From contig CAJUGJ010000014.1 of assembly GCA_910586015.1 (NCBI GenBank), forward strand, positions 1 to 64,000: DNA of 64,000 nucleotides, written 5' to 3'. A program made the translations under genes and the position numbers. The notes below the pieces were generated by a model, which was given only the letters and a program-made list of their open reading frames with translations, was not told the DNA's origin and ran no database searches. Every line of letters begins with the position of its first letter. The stretch's first letter is position 1. This stretch comes from an uncultured Lachnospiraceae bacterium. GTDB taxonomy: Bacteria; Bacillota; Clostridia; Lachnospirales; Lachnospiraceae. This document shows, one piece after another, positions 34,653-43,780 of the stretch.

Positions 34653-36335
34653 ATGGAGCGGGAAAATCAAAGAGAAAGTGAAGAATTTGATCCATCGCAA
34701 AGTGAAGAATTTCTTCAAAACTTAGAAAAGGCTTTTGAAACGGAATCAGAAGAGTCAAACCCAATTACAATTGAAGAACCAAAAACAGTCTGGATTGAGA
34801 TCAAAGAAGATATACCGCAAAAGTCAGAGCCTTCTGATGAATCAAAAGAGGATAAATTAAAAGAAAAACAAGAGGAAGAAAAAATTCCGTTAGGAGATGG
34901 ACTATTTCCAATTGAAGAAGAGTTTCGAGTGGATTTATCAGGAATAGAGGATTTAGAGGAAGAAGATTCTTTATCGGAAACAGAAGAGTTTCCACCCGTT
35001 TCCGAATTGCATCGAAAACAAAGGGAATTTAATAATATTATTATTAAGCGTCCAAATGTGAATTCTTCACAGGAAAATAATATTATTATCAAATATATAA
35101 ATTCGGATCCTTTAGAGGAAAATGAAGAAGAGGAAGAAGATAAAGAGGAAGAAGAGATCTTACAAGAGATCACAGAGTCATTAGCTGAAACAGCAAGTTC
35201 TGAGTTAGAACCACCTCTAAAAGATTCTTCCTCAGAGGAGGAAACAACACCAAAGAAGAAATTGCCTAAATTTATAGTTCCTCTAATGGCAGTAGCAGGT
35301 AGTATATTGTTACTGTGTATTTTTTTGTTTGGGACAAAATCAGGACAGCATCTGATGATTTCCTTTGCAGCAAAATATGCGGAAAGTCGTATGAATTATG
35401 ATGATGGTAGCAATCATGAAATACAAAAAGTTGAAGATGATGTAGATATTACAGAAGAAGAACTGGAAAATAATCCTGATATTACAATTATTCCAGAAGA
35501 TCAAATTCAATTAGGAGCTAATGAAGGCGAGATTAGGCAAGAAGATGAGGTAATCAATATTCTTTTGTTAGGAGAAGAGGCTATTGGTTCTGGTTCGGCA
35601 AGAGGACGTACGGATTTAATTATAGTTGCTACTATGAATACAAAAGAAAAAAGTTTTAAACTTACATCATTGATGCGGGATCTTTTAGTGGAAATTCCAA
35701 ATCATCCAGATAATAAACTCAATGCTGCCTATCAGATTGGAGGAATCCCTCTATTATATGAAACGATTGAACATAATTTTGATCTGAAAATAGATGGTTA
35801 TTGTTTAGTTGGCTTTGATGATTTTGAATCTATTATTGATCTGTTAGGAGGAATTGATATTTCCTTAACTTCAGCAGAGGCAAATTATTTAAGAAAAACA
35901 AATTATATTTCTAATCCAAGTAACCGCAATGTAAAAGAAGGAATTAACCACATGAACGGAAATCAGGCACTTGGATATTGTAGAATTCGTTATGTAGGTA
36001 CAAAAACAGAAATAAATGATTTTGGAAGAACACAAAGACACAGAATTGTTTTAAATACAATTTTTGAGAAAGTGAAATCTTTAAGTTATATGGCTATGTT
36101 TCGTTTAGTAAACGATTGTCTACCACTCATAACAACAGATATGAAAAGTAGTCAAATTACAGATTATGTAGAACAGGCATTACAGATTGGTTTAACTGAA
36201 GTAGAAAATTACCGTATACCAGTAGAAGGCACATATGAAGAAGGTTATGTACGAAGAATGGCAGTATTAATTCCAAATATTCCAAAAAATGTAGAGCTTT
36301 TACATGAATTTATTTTTGGCAAGGAGGAAGATTAA
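34653..36335 (+). CDS. LCP family protein with long acidic cytoplasmic N-terminus
   Basis: The 560-residue protein shares the LCP core of its neighbour (LLLGEEAIGSGSARGRTDLI, SLMRDLLVEIPNHPDNKLNAAY, DFGRTQRHRIVLN). Before the single membrane helix (FIVPLMAVAGSILLLCIFLF, about residues 207-226) lie about 200 cytoplasmic residues very rich in Glu/Asp/Ser (EENEEEEEDKEEEEILQEI), probably disordered. LCP proteins normally have short N-termini, so this is unusual. A tandem duplication of the core with a new N-terminus is likely. The ribosome site is GAGAGGAAGG. Confidence 0.9.
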   Translation: MERENQRESEEFDPSQSEEFLQNLEKAFETESEESNPITIEEPKTVWIEIKEDIPQKSEPSDESKEDKLKEKQEEEKIPLGDGLFPIEEEFRVDLSGIEDLEEEDSLSETEEFPPVSELHRKQREFNNIIIKRPNVNSSQENNIIIKYINSDPLEENEEEEEDKEEEEILQEITESLAETASSELEPPLKDSSSEEETTPKKKLPKFIVPLMAVAGSILLLCIFLFGTKSGQHLMISFAAKYAESRMNYDDGSNHEIQKVEDDVDITEEELENNPDITIIPEDQIQLGANEGEIRQEDEVINILLLGEEAIGSGSARGRTDLIIVATMNTKEKSFKLTSLMRDLLVEIPNHPDNKLNAAYQIGGIPLLYETIEHNFDLKIDGYCLVGFDDFESIIDLLGGIDISLTSAEANYLRKTNYISNPSNRNVKEGINHMNGNQALGYCRIRYVGTKTEINDFGRTQRHRIVLNTIFEKVKSLSYMAMFRLVNDCLPLITTDMKSSQITDYVEQALQIGLTEVENYRIPVEGTYEEGYVRRMAVLIPNIPKNVELLHEFIFGKEED

Positions 36336-36387
36336 AGAAAATACGAAAGTTGAAAGAAAGAGAAGGATGACAGGGGGGTTTTAGAGA

Positions 36388-37191
36388 ATGGAAATTCAAA
36401 TGTGGAGGGAGATTTTAGAGCCATATATACTTGCTGTAGAGGAGATGAAAATAAAATTTAATCATGTAATCAAAGCATATAGAGAAGCAGGCATGTATTC
36501 TCCAATTGAGCAAGTAACAGGCAGAGTTAAAAAAATTTCAAGTATTTTAGAAAAAGCACAAAAAAAACACATTAAATTTGAAGAGATTGAAAATAGATTA
36601 GAAGATATTGCAGGAATTCGGATTATCTGTCAGTTTGTAGAGGATATTTATAAAGTGGCAGAATTAATTCGAAGACGCTGCGATATGAAGGTACTTAGTG
36701 AGAAAGATTATATTAAAAATCAAAAGGAAAGTGGATATCGAAGTTACCATATGATTGTAGAGTATCGGGTAGAAACTCTAAATGGAACAAAGTGTATTCA
36801 TGCAGAAATTCAAATTCGTACTTTAGCAATGAATTTTTGGGCAACCATTGAACATTCACTACAATATAAATATAAACACAATATGCCATCTAACTTAACA
36901 AATCGTCTTCATGCGGCAGCAGAAGCCATTATTATTTTAGATCAGGAAATGTCTTCTGTTCGCAATGAAATCATGGATGCTCAAAATTCATTTAATATTA
37001 AGGCAAATATGGTTGCAGATATTTTAATTAGTATCCAAAATTTATATAAAGTTGCAAACAAACGAGAAGTAGTAAAAATTCAGGATGAATTTTTTAAGGT
37101 CTACGAAAGCGAAGATTTAGAAGCACTGGAACGTTTTCATAAAGAGTTAGATATTATTGCAGAAGGATATCGTGCACAAAGTCTGCAATAA
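36388..37191 (+). CDS. small alarmone synthetase (RelQ/YjbM-type GTP pyrophosphokinase)
   Basis: The enzyme should make (p)ppGpp from ATP and GTP/GDP. The 267 residues contain the synthetase domain: VTGRVKKISSILEK, DIAGIRIICQF, ESGYRSYHMIVEY and HAEIQIRTLAMNFWATIEHSLQ. There is no HD hydrolase or TGS/ACT domain, so it is a single-domain synthetase. It is longer than B. subtilis YjbM (about 211) through a C-terminal helical tail. GGGGGG precedes the ATG. It follows the two LCP genes and precedes rsmF. Confidence 0.9.
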   Translation: MEIQMWREILEPYILAVEEMKIKFNHVIKAYREAGMYSPIEQVTGRVKKISSILEKAQKKHIKFEEIENRLEDIAGIRIICQFVEDIYKVAELIRRRCDMKVLSEKDYIKNQKESGYRSYHMIVEYRVETLNGTKCIHAEIQIRTLAMNFWATIEHSLQYKYKHNMPSNLTNRLHAAAEAIIILDQEMSSVRNEIMDAQNSFNIKANMVADILISIQNLYKVANKREVVKIQDEFFKVYESEDLEALERFHKELDIIAEGYRAQSLQ

Positions 37192-37215
37192 AAGAAAGGA
37201 TCTATAAACAGAACA

Positions 37216-38631
37216 ATGAAGTTGCCAGAAACATTTGAACATAGAATGAAAAAACAGTTGCAGGAAGAATATGAGGAATACTTAAAAGCCTTTGAAAAAC
37301 CAGAAACAAGTGGAATTCGAATTAATACTCTAAAGACGACACCAGAGGAATTTGCAAAAAAAAGCCCTTTTTCACTTCGACAGATTCCTTGGATTTCCAA
37401 TGGATTTTATTACGATTCTAATGTTTCACCTGCAAAACATCCATATTATTATGCAGGACTTTATTATATTCAAGAACCAAGTGCAATGACACCTGCTAAC
37501 TTGCTTTTGGTTCAGCCCGGTCACAGAGTATTAGATCTGTGTGCTGCACCGGGAGGAAAAAGTACGGAATTAGCTGCAAAATTATGCGGAGAGGGAGTTT
37601 TAGTAGCAAATGATATCAGCAGTTCCAGAGCAAAAGCGCTTTTAAAAAACTTGGAGATAGCAGGAGTAAAAAATGCTGTAGTTGTCAGTGAATCTCCCGC
37701 CAGACTCGCAGAAGTGTTCAAAGAATACTTTGACAGTATTTTAGTAGATGCTCCCTGTTCTGGAGAAGGAATGTTTCGAAAAAGTCCACAGATTATAAAA
37801 AACTGGGAACAATATGGTGTAGATTATTATTATCAACTACAAAAGGAAATTCTTCCTTTTGCAGTTTCTATGTTGCGTCCGGGTGGAAGACTACTTTATT
37901 CGACATGTACGTTCTCACCAACAGAAGATGAAGGAACAACTGGATGGTTATTATCAAAATATCCAGAACTTTCTCTTGTTTCTGTGATAACTGAACCAAG
38001 ATTTGAGGGATTTTCTTTGGGAAGACCAGACTGGACTCCAGAGGATATCCGTCAAATTTTTAGAGAGAGAGGAGAAGAACAACGCTTAGAAGATCTAACA
38101 AAAACAATTAGACTTTGGCCTCATAAACTAGAAGGAGAAGGACATTTTTTAGCTTGTTTTCAAAAAAGTAGAGAAGTGCAAAAAGAGTCTAATTTTGCAC
38201 TACAAAAAGAAACATCAAAACTTACGGAAGAAACCAAAAACTTTTTAGAAACTTTAACATGTGAGATAGATTATTCTAAAATTGTAGTTCGTCAAGATAG
38301 AGTATTTTTATTGCCAAAAGACTTACCTGATCTTACAGGATTGCGGATTTTACGCAATGGATTATTATTAGGAGAACAAAAAAAAGGGCGTTTTGAGCCA
38401 AGTCAGGCACTGGCATGTGCTATAACATCAAAAGAATATAAAAATTGTTACAATCTTGCATCAAATGAAGAAGAAGTATATCGTTATTTAAAATGTGAAT
38501 CTATTGAATTAAAAAATACCTGTCAAGATGGTTTTGTTTTAATACAAACAGATGGATGGTCTTTAGGATGGGGAAAAGTAAAAAATGGAAAATTCAAAAA
38601 TAAATATCTTCCTGGCTGGAGGATGATGTGA
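37216..38631 (+). CDS. rsmF: 16S rRNA m5C methyltransferase RsmF-like
   Basis: This SAM-dependent NOL1/NOP2/Sun-family methyltransferase (471 residues) has LDLCAAPGGKSTELAA (SAM site), DAPCSGEGMFR with the PC motif, and STCTFSPTEDE with the catalytic TC. The C-terminal 150 residues (LRILRNGLLLGEQKKGRFEP) match the RsmF/YebU PUA-like tail, which separates it from RsmB. The nearest AAAGGA is about 15 bases upstream, rather far. It ends at a strong terminator. Confidence 0.9.
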   Translation: MKLPETFEHRMKKQLQEEYEEYLKAFEKPETSGIRINTLKTTPEEFAKKSPFSLRQIPWISNGFYYDSNVSPAKHPYYYAGLYYIQEPSAMTPANLLLVQPGHRVLDLCAAPGGKSTELAAKLCGEGVLVANDISSSRAKALLKNLEIAGVKNAVVVSESPARLAEVFKEYFDSILVDAPCSGEGMFRKSPQIIKNWEQYGVDYYYQLQKEILPFAVSMLRPGGRLLYSTCTFSPTEDEGTTGWLLSKYPELSLVSVITEPRFEGFSLGRPDWTPEDIRQIFRERGEEQRLEDLTKTIRLWPHKLEGEGHFLACFQKSREVQKESNFALQKETSKLTEETKNFLETLTCEIDYSKIVVRQDRVFLLPKDLPDLTGLRILRNGLLLGEQKKGRFEPSQALACAITSKEYKNCYNLASNEEEVYRYLKCESIELKNTCQDGFVLIQTDGWSLGWGKVKNGKFKNKYLPGWRMM

Positions 38632-38634
38632 TTT

Positions 38635-38692
38635 TCAAAGCAGAATATCCAAAAAGATTTCTATTATTTTGGATATTCTGCTTTGATTTTTT
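38635..38692 (+). terminator. intrinsic terminator after rsmF
   Basis: A perfect 20-bp stem: TCAAAGCAGAATATCCAAAA (38635-38654) with TTTTGGATATTCTGCTTTGA (38667-38686), followed by TTTTTTA. Confidence 0.92.
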
Positions 38693-38734
38693 AGGTCAAA
38701 TGTTTCTATCCTACCTATATACAAAATCGTTTAC

Positions 38735-38763
38735 TTGAAAAGTGATTTTGTTTTTTGTATAAT
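38735..38763 (+). promoter_or_regulatory. promoter for the pseudouridine synthase unit
   Basis: TTGAAA (38735-38740), a 17-base spacer and TATAAT (38758-38763). This supports the start at 38795 and rules out the longer frame from 38735. Confidence 0.75.
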
Positions 38764-38794
38764 AGAATCAGTTAATAAAATCTTGGAGGGTTTA

Positions 38795-39550
38795 ATGGGT
38801 GAACGATTAAGGTTGGATAGGTATCTTTCTGAGGTATCAAAAAGAACAAGAAAAGAGGCAAAAGCACTGATCCGTGAGGGGAAAGTGACTGTAAATCAGA
38901 AAGTTATCCATATACCAGAACAAAAGATAAATTTAGAAACCGATCAGATTGCTCTCGACGGGCATTTGCTTTGTTATTGTAAGATGGAATATTATCTGTT
39001 GAATAAACCAGCGGGAATTGTTTCTGCTTCAAGAGATAAAAGAGAAAAAACAGTAGTGGATCTGATTCAAGATCGAAAAAGGGAAGATCTTTTTCCTGTA
39101 GGAAGATTAGACAAAGATACAGAAGGACTGCTTCTTATTACAAATGATGGGGTATTAGCACATCAACTATTATCACCCAAAAGACATATTGATAAAGTCT
39201 ATTTTGCTAAGATAAAAGGAAAAGTCGATACAGAGGATCAAAAAAAATTTCAAGAGGGATTGACAGTAGATGAAGAATTTACTGCTATGCCTGCAAAACT
39301 AGATATCTTACGGGTATGGCAGGAAGACAACGATTTTTATTCAGAAATTCATCTTACAATTCGAGAGGGAAAATTTCATCAAGTAAAGAGGATGTTTTTG
39401 GCAGTAGGGAAAGAAGTTTTATATTTAAAACGAATTGCAATGGGATCTATCTGTCTGCCAGAAACGTTAAAGTTGGGAAGTTATCGGGCACTGACAGAAC
39501 AAGAGATAGAACAATTAAAAGAAGAAGTTTCTAAGAAAGGAAAAGAATAG
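38795..39550 (+). CDS. rRNA pseudouridine synthase, RsuA/RluB/E/F family
   Basis: The 251-residue protein has an N-terminal S4 RNA-binding domain (LRLDRYLSEVSKRTRKEAKALI) and the RsuA-type catalytic domain with the active Asp in VGRLDKDTEGLLLITNDG. REGKFHQVKRMF is the family signature for RNA binding. The length suggests RsuA (16S U516) or a close paralogue; the target cannot be fixed by eye. GGAGGG precedes the ATG at 38795. The HAD-hydrolase gene follows after 2 bases. Confidence 0.9.
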   Translation: MGERLRLDRYLSEVSKRTRKEAKALIREGKVTVNQKVIHIPEQKINLETDQIALDGHLLCYCKMEYYLLNKPAGIVSASRDKREKTVVDLIQDRKREDLFPVGRLDKDTEGLLLITNDGVLAHQLLSPKRHIDKVYFAKIKGKVDTEDQKKFQEGLTVDEEFTAMPAKLDILRVWQEDNDFYSEIHLTIREGKFHQVKRMFLAVGKEVLYLKRIAMGSICLPETLKLGSYRALTEQEIEQLKEEVSKKGKE

Positions 39551-39552
39551 AT

Positions 39553-40197
39553 ATGTTTGATCAAATTGATGCAGTGCTATTTGACTTAGATGGAACTCTA
39601 ATCGATTCTATGTGGATGTGGGAATCTATAGATATTGAATATCTTAAAAGATTTGGGCTAACTTGTCCGAAAGATTTACAGCCTTCTATTGAGGGAATGA
39701 GTTTTTCGGAAACAGCCATTTATTTTAAAGAGCGGTTTCATATTTCTGATCCAATTGAAAAAATAAAAAGAGATTGGAATGAGATGGCGTATGAAAAGTA
39801 TAAGTATGAAGTCCCTTTAAAAAAGGGAGCATTAGAGTTGCTTCATAAATTAAAAGAAAAAAAGATAAAGATGGGAATTGCAACGAGTAACTCGGTTACG
39901 CTTGTTAAAATGGTGTTGGAGCAATTAAAGGTTCGCTCCTTTTTTGATGCAGTTCATACTTCTTGTGAAGTACCAAAAGGGAAACCTTCTCCAGATATCT
40001 ATTTGTTTGTTGCGGATAAATTAAATGTAATACCACAAAAATGTCTTGTTTTTGAAGATATTGTATCAGGAATTTTAGCTGGAAAGAGTGCAGGAATGAA
40101 GACATGTGCAGTTTATGATAAATATTCCGAATCACAAGAACAACAAAAACGACAGTTAGCAGATTTTTATATACCAGATTTTACAGTTTTATTGTAA
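39553..40197 (+). CDS. HAD-superfamily hydrolase (phosphatase/phosphomutase-like)
   Basis: The 214-residue protein has HAD motif I FDLDGTLIDSMWMW, motif II ATSN, motif III Lys in PKGKPSPDIYLF and motif IV FEDIVSGILAGKSAGM, with a helical cap between I and II (subfamily IA). It resembles beta-phosphoglucomutase and pyrophosphatase-type members, but the substrate is unknown. It is nearly contiguous with the pseudouridine synthase gene. Confidence 0.9.
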   Translation: MFDQIDAVLFDLDGTLIDSMWMWESIDIEYLKRFGLTCPKDLQPSIEGMSFSETAIYFKERFHISDPIEKIKRDWNEMAYEKYKYEVPLKKGALELLHKLKEKKIKMGIATSNSVTLVKMVLEQLKVRSFFDAVHTSCEVPKGKPSPDIYLFVADKLNVIPQKCLVFEDIVSGILAGKSAGMKTCAVYDKYSESQEQQKRQLADFYIPDFTVLL

Positions 40198-40229
40198 TAA
40201 AAATAAGAGAAAGGAGAACAAAATCAATC

Positions 40230-40805
40230 ATGGCACGAAAACAAAAGCTAAAAAAGGGCGAGTATGGATATATTGATTTTAAACGAAGAACACAGCCTTT
40301 AATGGTTTTGTTCTATATTTTGATTGGACTTGGGATATTCGGACTTGGACTTTTATTAAATAAATTTGAAAAAGCAAATTTATTTACAATTATATCGTTT
40401 CTTTTTGTACTTCCTGCTGCCAAGAAATTAGTCAATTTTATTGTTTTTGCTCCATTTCGTACAATTCCACTACAACTAAAACAGAAAGTAGATACGATGA
40501 AACAAAAAGAAGACACCATCTTTTATGATGCGGTATTTACCTCACCAGAAAAGATCATGTTTCTTTCTGTAATCTGTGTTGCAGGAAATGAAGTGATTGG
40601 ATTGTTGGGAAGAAAAAAAGATTCTCTTGATATAATAGAGAAATATTTAAAAGAATCAATTAAGAAGCGTGGATGGGCATATAAAATAACAATCGTTTCA
40701 CAGGAAAAAGAATTTTTTAAAAAATTGCAGTCAGCAGATCGAAAATTAATTCGAGAGGAAAAAGAGGAATTACTTGACTATTTGACTTCTCTTTTAGTAG
40801 AATAG
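40230..40805 (+). CDS. membrane protein of unknown function
   Basis: I do not recognise this 191-residue protein. A basic N-terminus (MARKQKLKKGEYGYIDFKRR) precedes two membrane segments (LMVLFYILIGLGIFGLGLLL and LFTIISFLFVLPAAKKLVNFIV). A soluble C-terminal domain of about 110 residues follows, with alternating strands and charged helices. No catalytic motif is evident. It lies between the HAD hydrolase and an RluA-family gene, nine bases before the latter, so it is co-transcribed with RNA-modification genes. Confidence 0.75.
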   Translation: MARKQKLKKGEYGYIDFKRRTQPLMVLFYILIGLGIFGLGLLLNKFEKANLFTIISFLFVLPAAKKLVNFIVFAPFRTIPLQLKQKVDTMKQKEDTIFYDAVFTSPEKIMFLSVICVAGNEVIGLLGRKKDSLDIIEKYLKESIKKRGWAYKITIVSQEKEFFKKLQSADRKLIREEKEELLDYLTSLLVE

Positions 40806-40814
40806 GAGATTAAA

Positions 40815-41819
40815 ATGCGGCAGATTACCATAGAAGGAAAAGATGCAGGACAACGATTCGATAAGTTTCTGGCAAAGTATTTGTCGCTTGCACCTAAAAG
40901 TTTTTTATATAAAATGTTAAGAAAAAAAAATATTGTATTGAATGAAAAAAAAGCAGAGGGAAAAGAAATACTTTGTCTAGGTGATAAAATTTCTCTATAT
41001 CTGTCAGAGGAGACCATTACAAAATTTCAATCTCAGTTAGAAATAGAAGAAGTTGCCTGTGATTTTTCAGTATTATATGAAGATGATAATGTTTTAATTG
41101 TAAATAAGCCAATAGGGGTTCTTTCGCAGAAAGCAAAGAAAGAAGACATTTCTTTAGTAGAAATGATTTCTTTTTACTTATATAAAACAAAAGCATTAAC
41201 AAAAGATGATTTGACAGTTTTTTCTCCCAGTGTATGTAATCGATTAGATCGAAATACGAGTGGCATTGTAGTCGCTGGAAAATCACTTGCAGGTCTTCAA
41301 AAAATGACTGAATTGTTTCGAACACGAACAATTCAAAAATATTATTTATGTATTGTCAAAGGAGAACTTACAAGTATAAAGAAAGAAGTTGGTTTTTTAT
41401 ATAAAGACGAATCTAAAAATCAAGTAAAAGTGCTCTCAAAAGAATCATATGAACTGTTATCTAAGATAGAACAAGAAGATTATTGTAGTATTCAGACAAA
41501 GTATAGACCACTCTGTTGTCATAAAGGAGTTACTCTATTAGAAATTCAATTACTTACAGGAAAACCACATCAAATCAGAGCACATTTAGCGTTTCTTGGT
41601 TATCCAATTGCAGGCGATCAAAAATATGGAAATTTGCAATGGAATGAACAGTTAAAAAGAGAGTATGGAGTATCTTCTCAAATGCTACATGCGTATCGTT
41701 TAGTATTTCCAGAGCTTTCGCAAAAATTTAAAGGACTTTCAAAGCGAGAAATATATTGTAAACCTCCACAACTATTTGAAAAAATACAAAGAGGACTTTC
41801 GTTAAATATGAAAAATTAG
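40815..41819 (+). CDS. RluA-family pseudouridine synthase
   Basis: The 334-residue protein has an S4 domain (RFDKFLAKYLSLAPKSFLYK) and the RluA catalytic motif with Asp in VCNRLDRNTSGIVV (the usual first residue His is Asn here). TGKPHQIRAHLAFLGYPIAGDQKYG completes the family signature. The RNA target (23S rRNA for RluC/D-like) is not determinable by eye. A ribosome site AGGAG precedes it. recU follows after 9 bases. Confidence 0.9.
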   Translation: MRQITIEGKDAGQRFDKFLAKYLSLAPKSFLYKMLRKKNIVLNEKKAEGKEILCLGDKISLYLSEETITKFQSQLEIEEVACDFSVLYEDDNVLIVNKPIGVLSQKAKKEDISLVEMISFYLYKTKALTKDDLTVFSPSVCNRLDRNTSGIVVAGKSLAGLQKMTELFRTRTIQKYYLCIVKGELTSIKKEVGFLYKDESKNQVKVLSKESYELLSKIEQEDYCSIQTKYRPLCCHKGVTLLEIQLLTGKPHQIRAHLAFLGYPIAGDQKYGNLQWNEQLKREYGVSSQMLHAYRLVFPELSQKFKGLSKREIYCKPPQLFEKIQRGLSLNMKN

Positions 41820-41828
41820 GAGGTAGTT

Positions 41829-42359
41829 ATGTCGTGGAATTCGAGAGGACTACGGGGTTCTTTATTAGAAGAAATGGTGAATTTAACAAATGAAAAGTAT
41901 AGAGAACGTAATCTTGCACTCATTCAAAAAGTTCCAACTCCAATTACTCCTGTAGAGATTAATAAAAAAAACAGACAAATTACATTGGCATATTTTGATC
42001 AAAAAAGCACTGTAGACTATATTGGAGCAGTACAAGGAATTCCAGTCTGTTTTGATGCAAAAGAATGTGCAGTAGATACTTTTGCCCTTCAAAATATTCA
42101 TGATCATCAAGTTGCATTTATGAAAGATTTCGAAAGACAGGAAGGAGTTTCTTTTCTTTTGATTTCCTTTACCAAAAAAGACTTATATTATTATATGCGA
42201 TTTTTAGAATTAGAGCAGTTTTGGCAACGAGCAAAAAACGGAGGAAGAAAGAGTATTCGTTTTGAAGAACTTTCAGAAGAATATTTTTTTCATACTACAG
42301 GTGGAATGTATCTTCCCTATTTGGATTTCATTCAAAAAGATTTAAAGGAACGAGATTAA
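41829..42359 (+). CDS. recU: Holliday junction resolvase RecU
   Basis: RecU cuts Holliday junctions in Firmicutes. The 176-residue protein starts MSWNSRGLRGSLLEEMVN and shows STVDYIGAVQGIPVCFDAKE, with the Asp and the D-x-K/E catalytic residues of the PD-(D/E)XK fold, then HQVAFMKDF and GVSFLLISF. The N-terminal tail is shorter than in B. subtilis RecU (about 206). A ribosome site AGGAGG precedes the ATG. No pbp gene is adjacent, unlike in Bacillus. Confidence 0.92.
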   Translation: MSWNSRGLRGSLLEEMVNLTNEKYRERNLALIQKVPTPITPVEINKKNRQITLAYFDQKSTVDYIGAVQGIPVCFDAKECAVDTFALQNIHDHQVAFMKDFERQEGVSFLLISFTKKDLYYYMRFLELEQFWQRAKNGGRKSIRFEELSEEYFFHTTGGMYLPYLDFIQKDLKERD

Positions 42360-42369
42360 ATACAGATAC

Positions 42370-42398
42370 TTGACAGGCTAGAGGACATATCGTATAAT
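42370..42398 (+). promoter_or_regulatory. consensus promoter of the his operon
   Basis: TTGACA (42370-42375), exactly 17 bases, TATAAT (42393-42398): a full consensus sigma-A promoter. The short leader contains two overlapping hairpins (GGTAA 42413/TTACC 42430; GTTAC 42429/GTAAC 42443) just before the ribosome site. Confidence 0.9.
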
Positions 42399-42466
42399 TA
42401 TTAAATTACTATGGTAATAGATTATAACGTTACCTCAATAAAGTAACAAAGGAAAGGACATAAGTG

Positions 42467-43729
42467 ATGAAGGAACGTTTATTACATACTCCTGAAGGGG
42501 TCAGAGATATTTATAATACGGAATGTATCAAAAAATTAAACGTACAAAACGCATTGATTGATTGTATCCATCGCTATGGTTTTAGAGAAATTCAAACACC
42601 TACTTTTGAGTTTTCTGATGTTTTTAGTAGTGAGAAGGGAACAGTTGCGCAAACGGATATGTTTCGTTTTTTTGATCGAGAGGGAAATACACTTGCATTA
42701 CGTCCAGATATGACTCCTCCGATTGCCCGCTGTGTAGCAAAATATTTCAAAGAAGAAGAATTACCAATTCGTCTGATGTATTGTGGTAATACATATCGAA
42801 ATAACGTCAGTTTACAGGGAAAACTAAAAGAAGTTACACAGCTTGGAACAGAGTTAATAAATGATCCTAGTGTAGAAGCAGATGCAGAGATGATTGCAAT
42901 GACAGTAGATTGTCTATTGACAACAGGACTAAAGGAATTTCAAGTAGAAATTGGAAATGTAGAATTTTTTGCTGGATTGATAGAAGAAGCAAGGCTACAA
43001 GAGGAGGAAACAGTAAAACTTAGAGAATTAATTGAAAATAAAAATTTATTTGGAATGGAAGAGCTATTACAAGAAAAAAAATTAGAAGAGCCATTAAAGA
43101 AACTTTTTTATCAGCTTCCAGAATTATTTGGAACAATAGAAAAGGTAAAAGATATCAAAAACTATGTTCAAAATTCTCGCTCTATAGCAGCACTAAATCG
43201 GCTAGAACAATTATATGAACTTTTAAAAATTTATGACTTTGAATCTTATATTACATTTGACCTTGGTATGCTTAGTAACTATAATTATTACACAGGAATT
43301 ATCTTTCGAGCATTTACCTATAAAACAGGAGATGCCGTGGCTACAGGTGGAAGATATGACAGTTTAATTGATCAATTTGGAAAAGATGCTCCTGCTATTG
43401 GAGTAGCACTTATTTTAGATCAGCTTTTATTAGCACTTTCCCGTCAAAATCTTTTGGTGAATCAAGAATCAGAAGATACTTTGTTAGTATATCAAACAAA
43501 AGTACAAACGATTGCAATTCAATTAGCAAAACAATTTCGAAAAGAAAATATGAGAGTAGAATTATATGCAGAACAAAAGGAATATACTTTGCAGGATTAT
43601 ATAGATTATGCAAATAGAATGGGATTAGGTGGAATTTTACATTTGGATAATAACAAACAGGTACATTTGGTTCGTGCAAAAGATGGAGCAATACAAAAAG
43701 CAAATCTGATAGATTTTTTAAGACAGTAA
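42467..43729 (+). CDS. hisZ: ATP phosphoribosyltransferase regulatory subunit HisZ
   Basis: HisZ is a catalytically inactive HisRS paralogue that activates the short HisG. The 420-residue protein starts MKERLLHTPEGVRDIYNTEC and has class II synthetase-like motifs (ALRPDMTPPIARCVA, YYTGIIFRAFTYKTGDAVATGGRYDSL). It starts at the ATG at 42467; a GTG one codon earlier is equally readable. AAAGGAAAGGAC is the ribosome site. It is first in the operon, followed after 51 bases by hisG, as expected for the hetero-octamer. Confidence 0.95.
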   Translation: MKERLLHTPEGVRDIYNTECIKKLNVQNALIDCIHRYGFREIQTPTFEFSDVFSSEKGTVAQTDMFRFFDREGNTLALRPDMTPPIARCVAKYFKEEELPIRLMYCGNTYRNNVSLQGKLKEVTQLGTELINDPSVEADAEMIAMTVDCLLTTGLKEFQVEIGNVEFFAGLIEEARLQEEETVKLRELIENKNLFGMEELLQEKKLEEPLKKLFYQLPELFGTIEKVKDIKNYVQNSRSIAALNRLEQLYELLKIYDFESYITFDLGMLSNYNYYTGIIFRAFTYKTGDAVATGGRYDSLIDQFGKDAPAIGVALILDQLLLALSRQNLLVNQESEDTLLVYQTKVQTIAIQLAKQFRKENMRVELYAEQKEYTLQDYIDYANRMGLGGILHLDNNKQVHLVRAKDGAIQKANLIDFLRQ

Positions 43730-43780
43730 AATTAAAATGGAGCTGAATATCAACTACCCATCACCGAAAGGATTTTATTT

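Noticed and set aside
42399..42466. A T-box or His leader-peptide attenuator for the his operon
   Set aside because: The leader is only about 65 bases, has no T-box motif, no His-rich short ORF and no T-tailed terminator.
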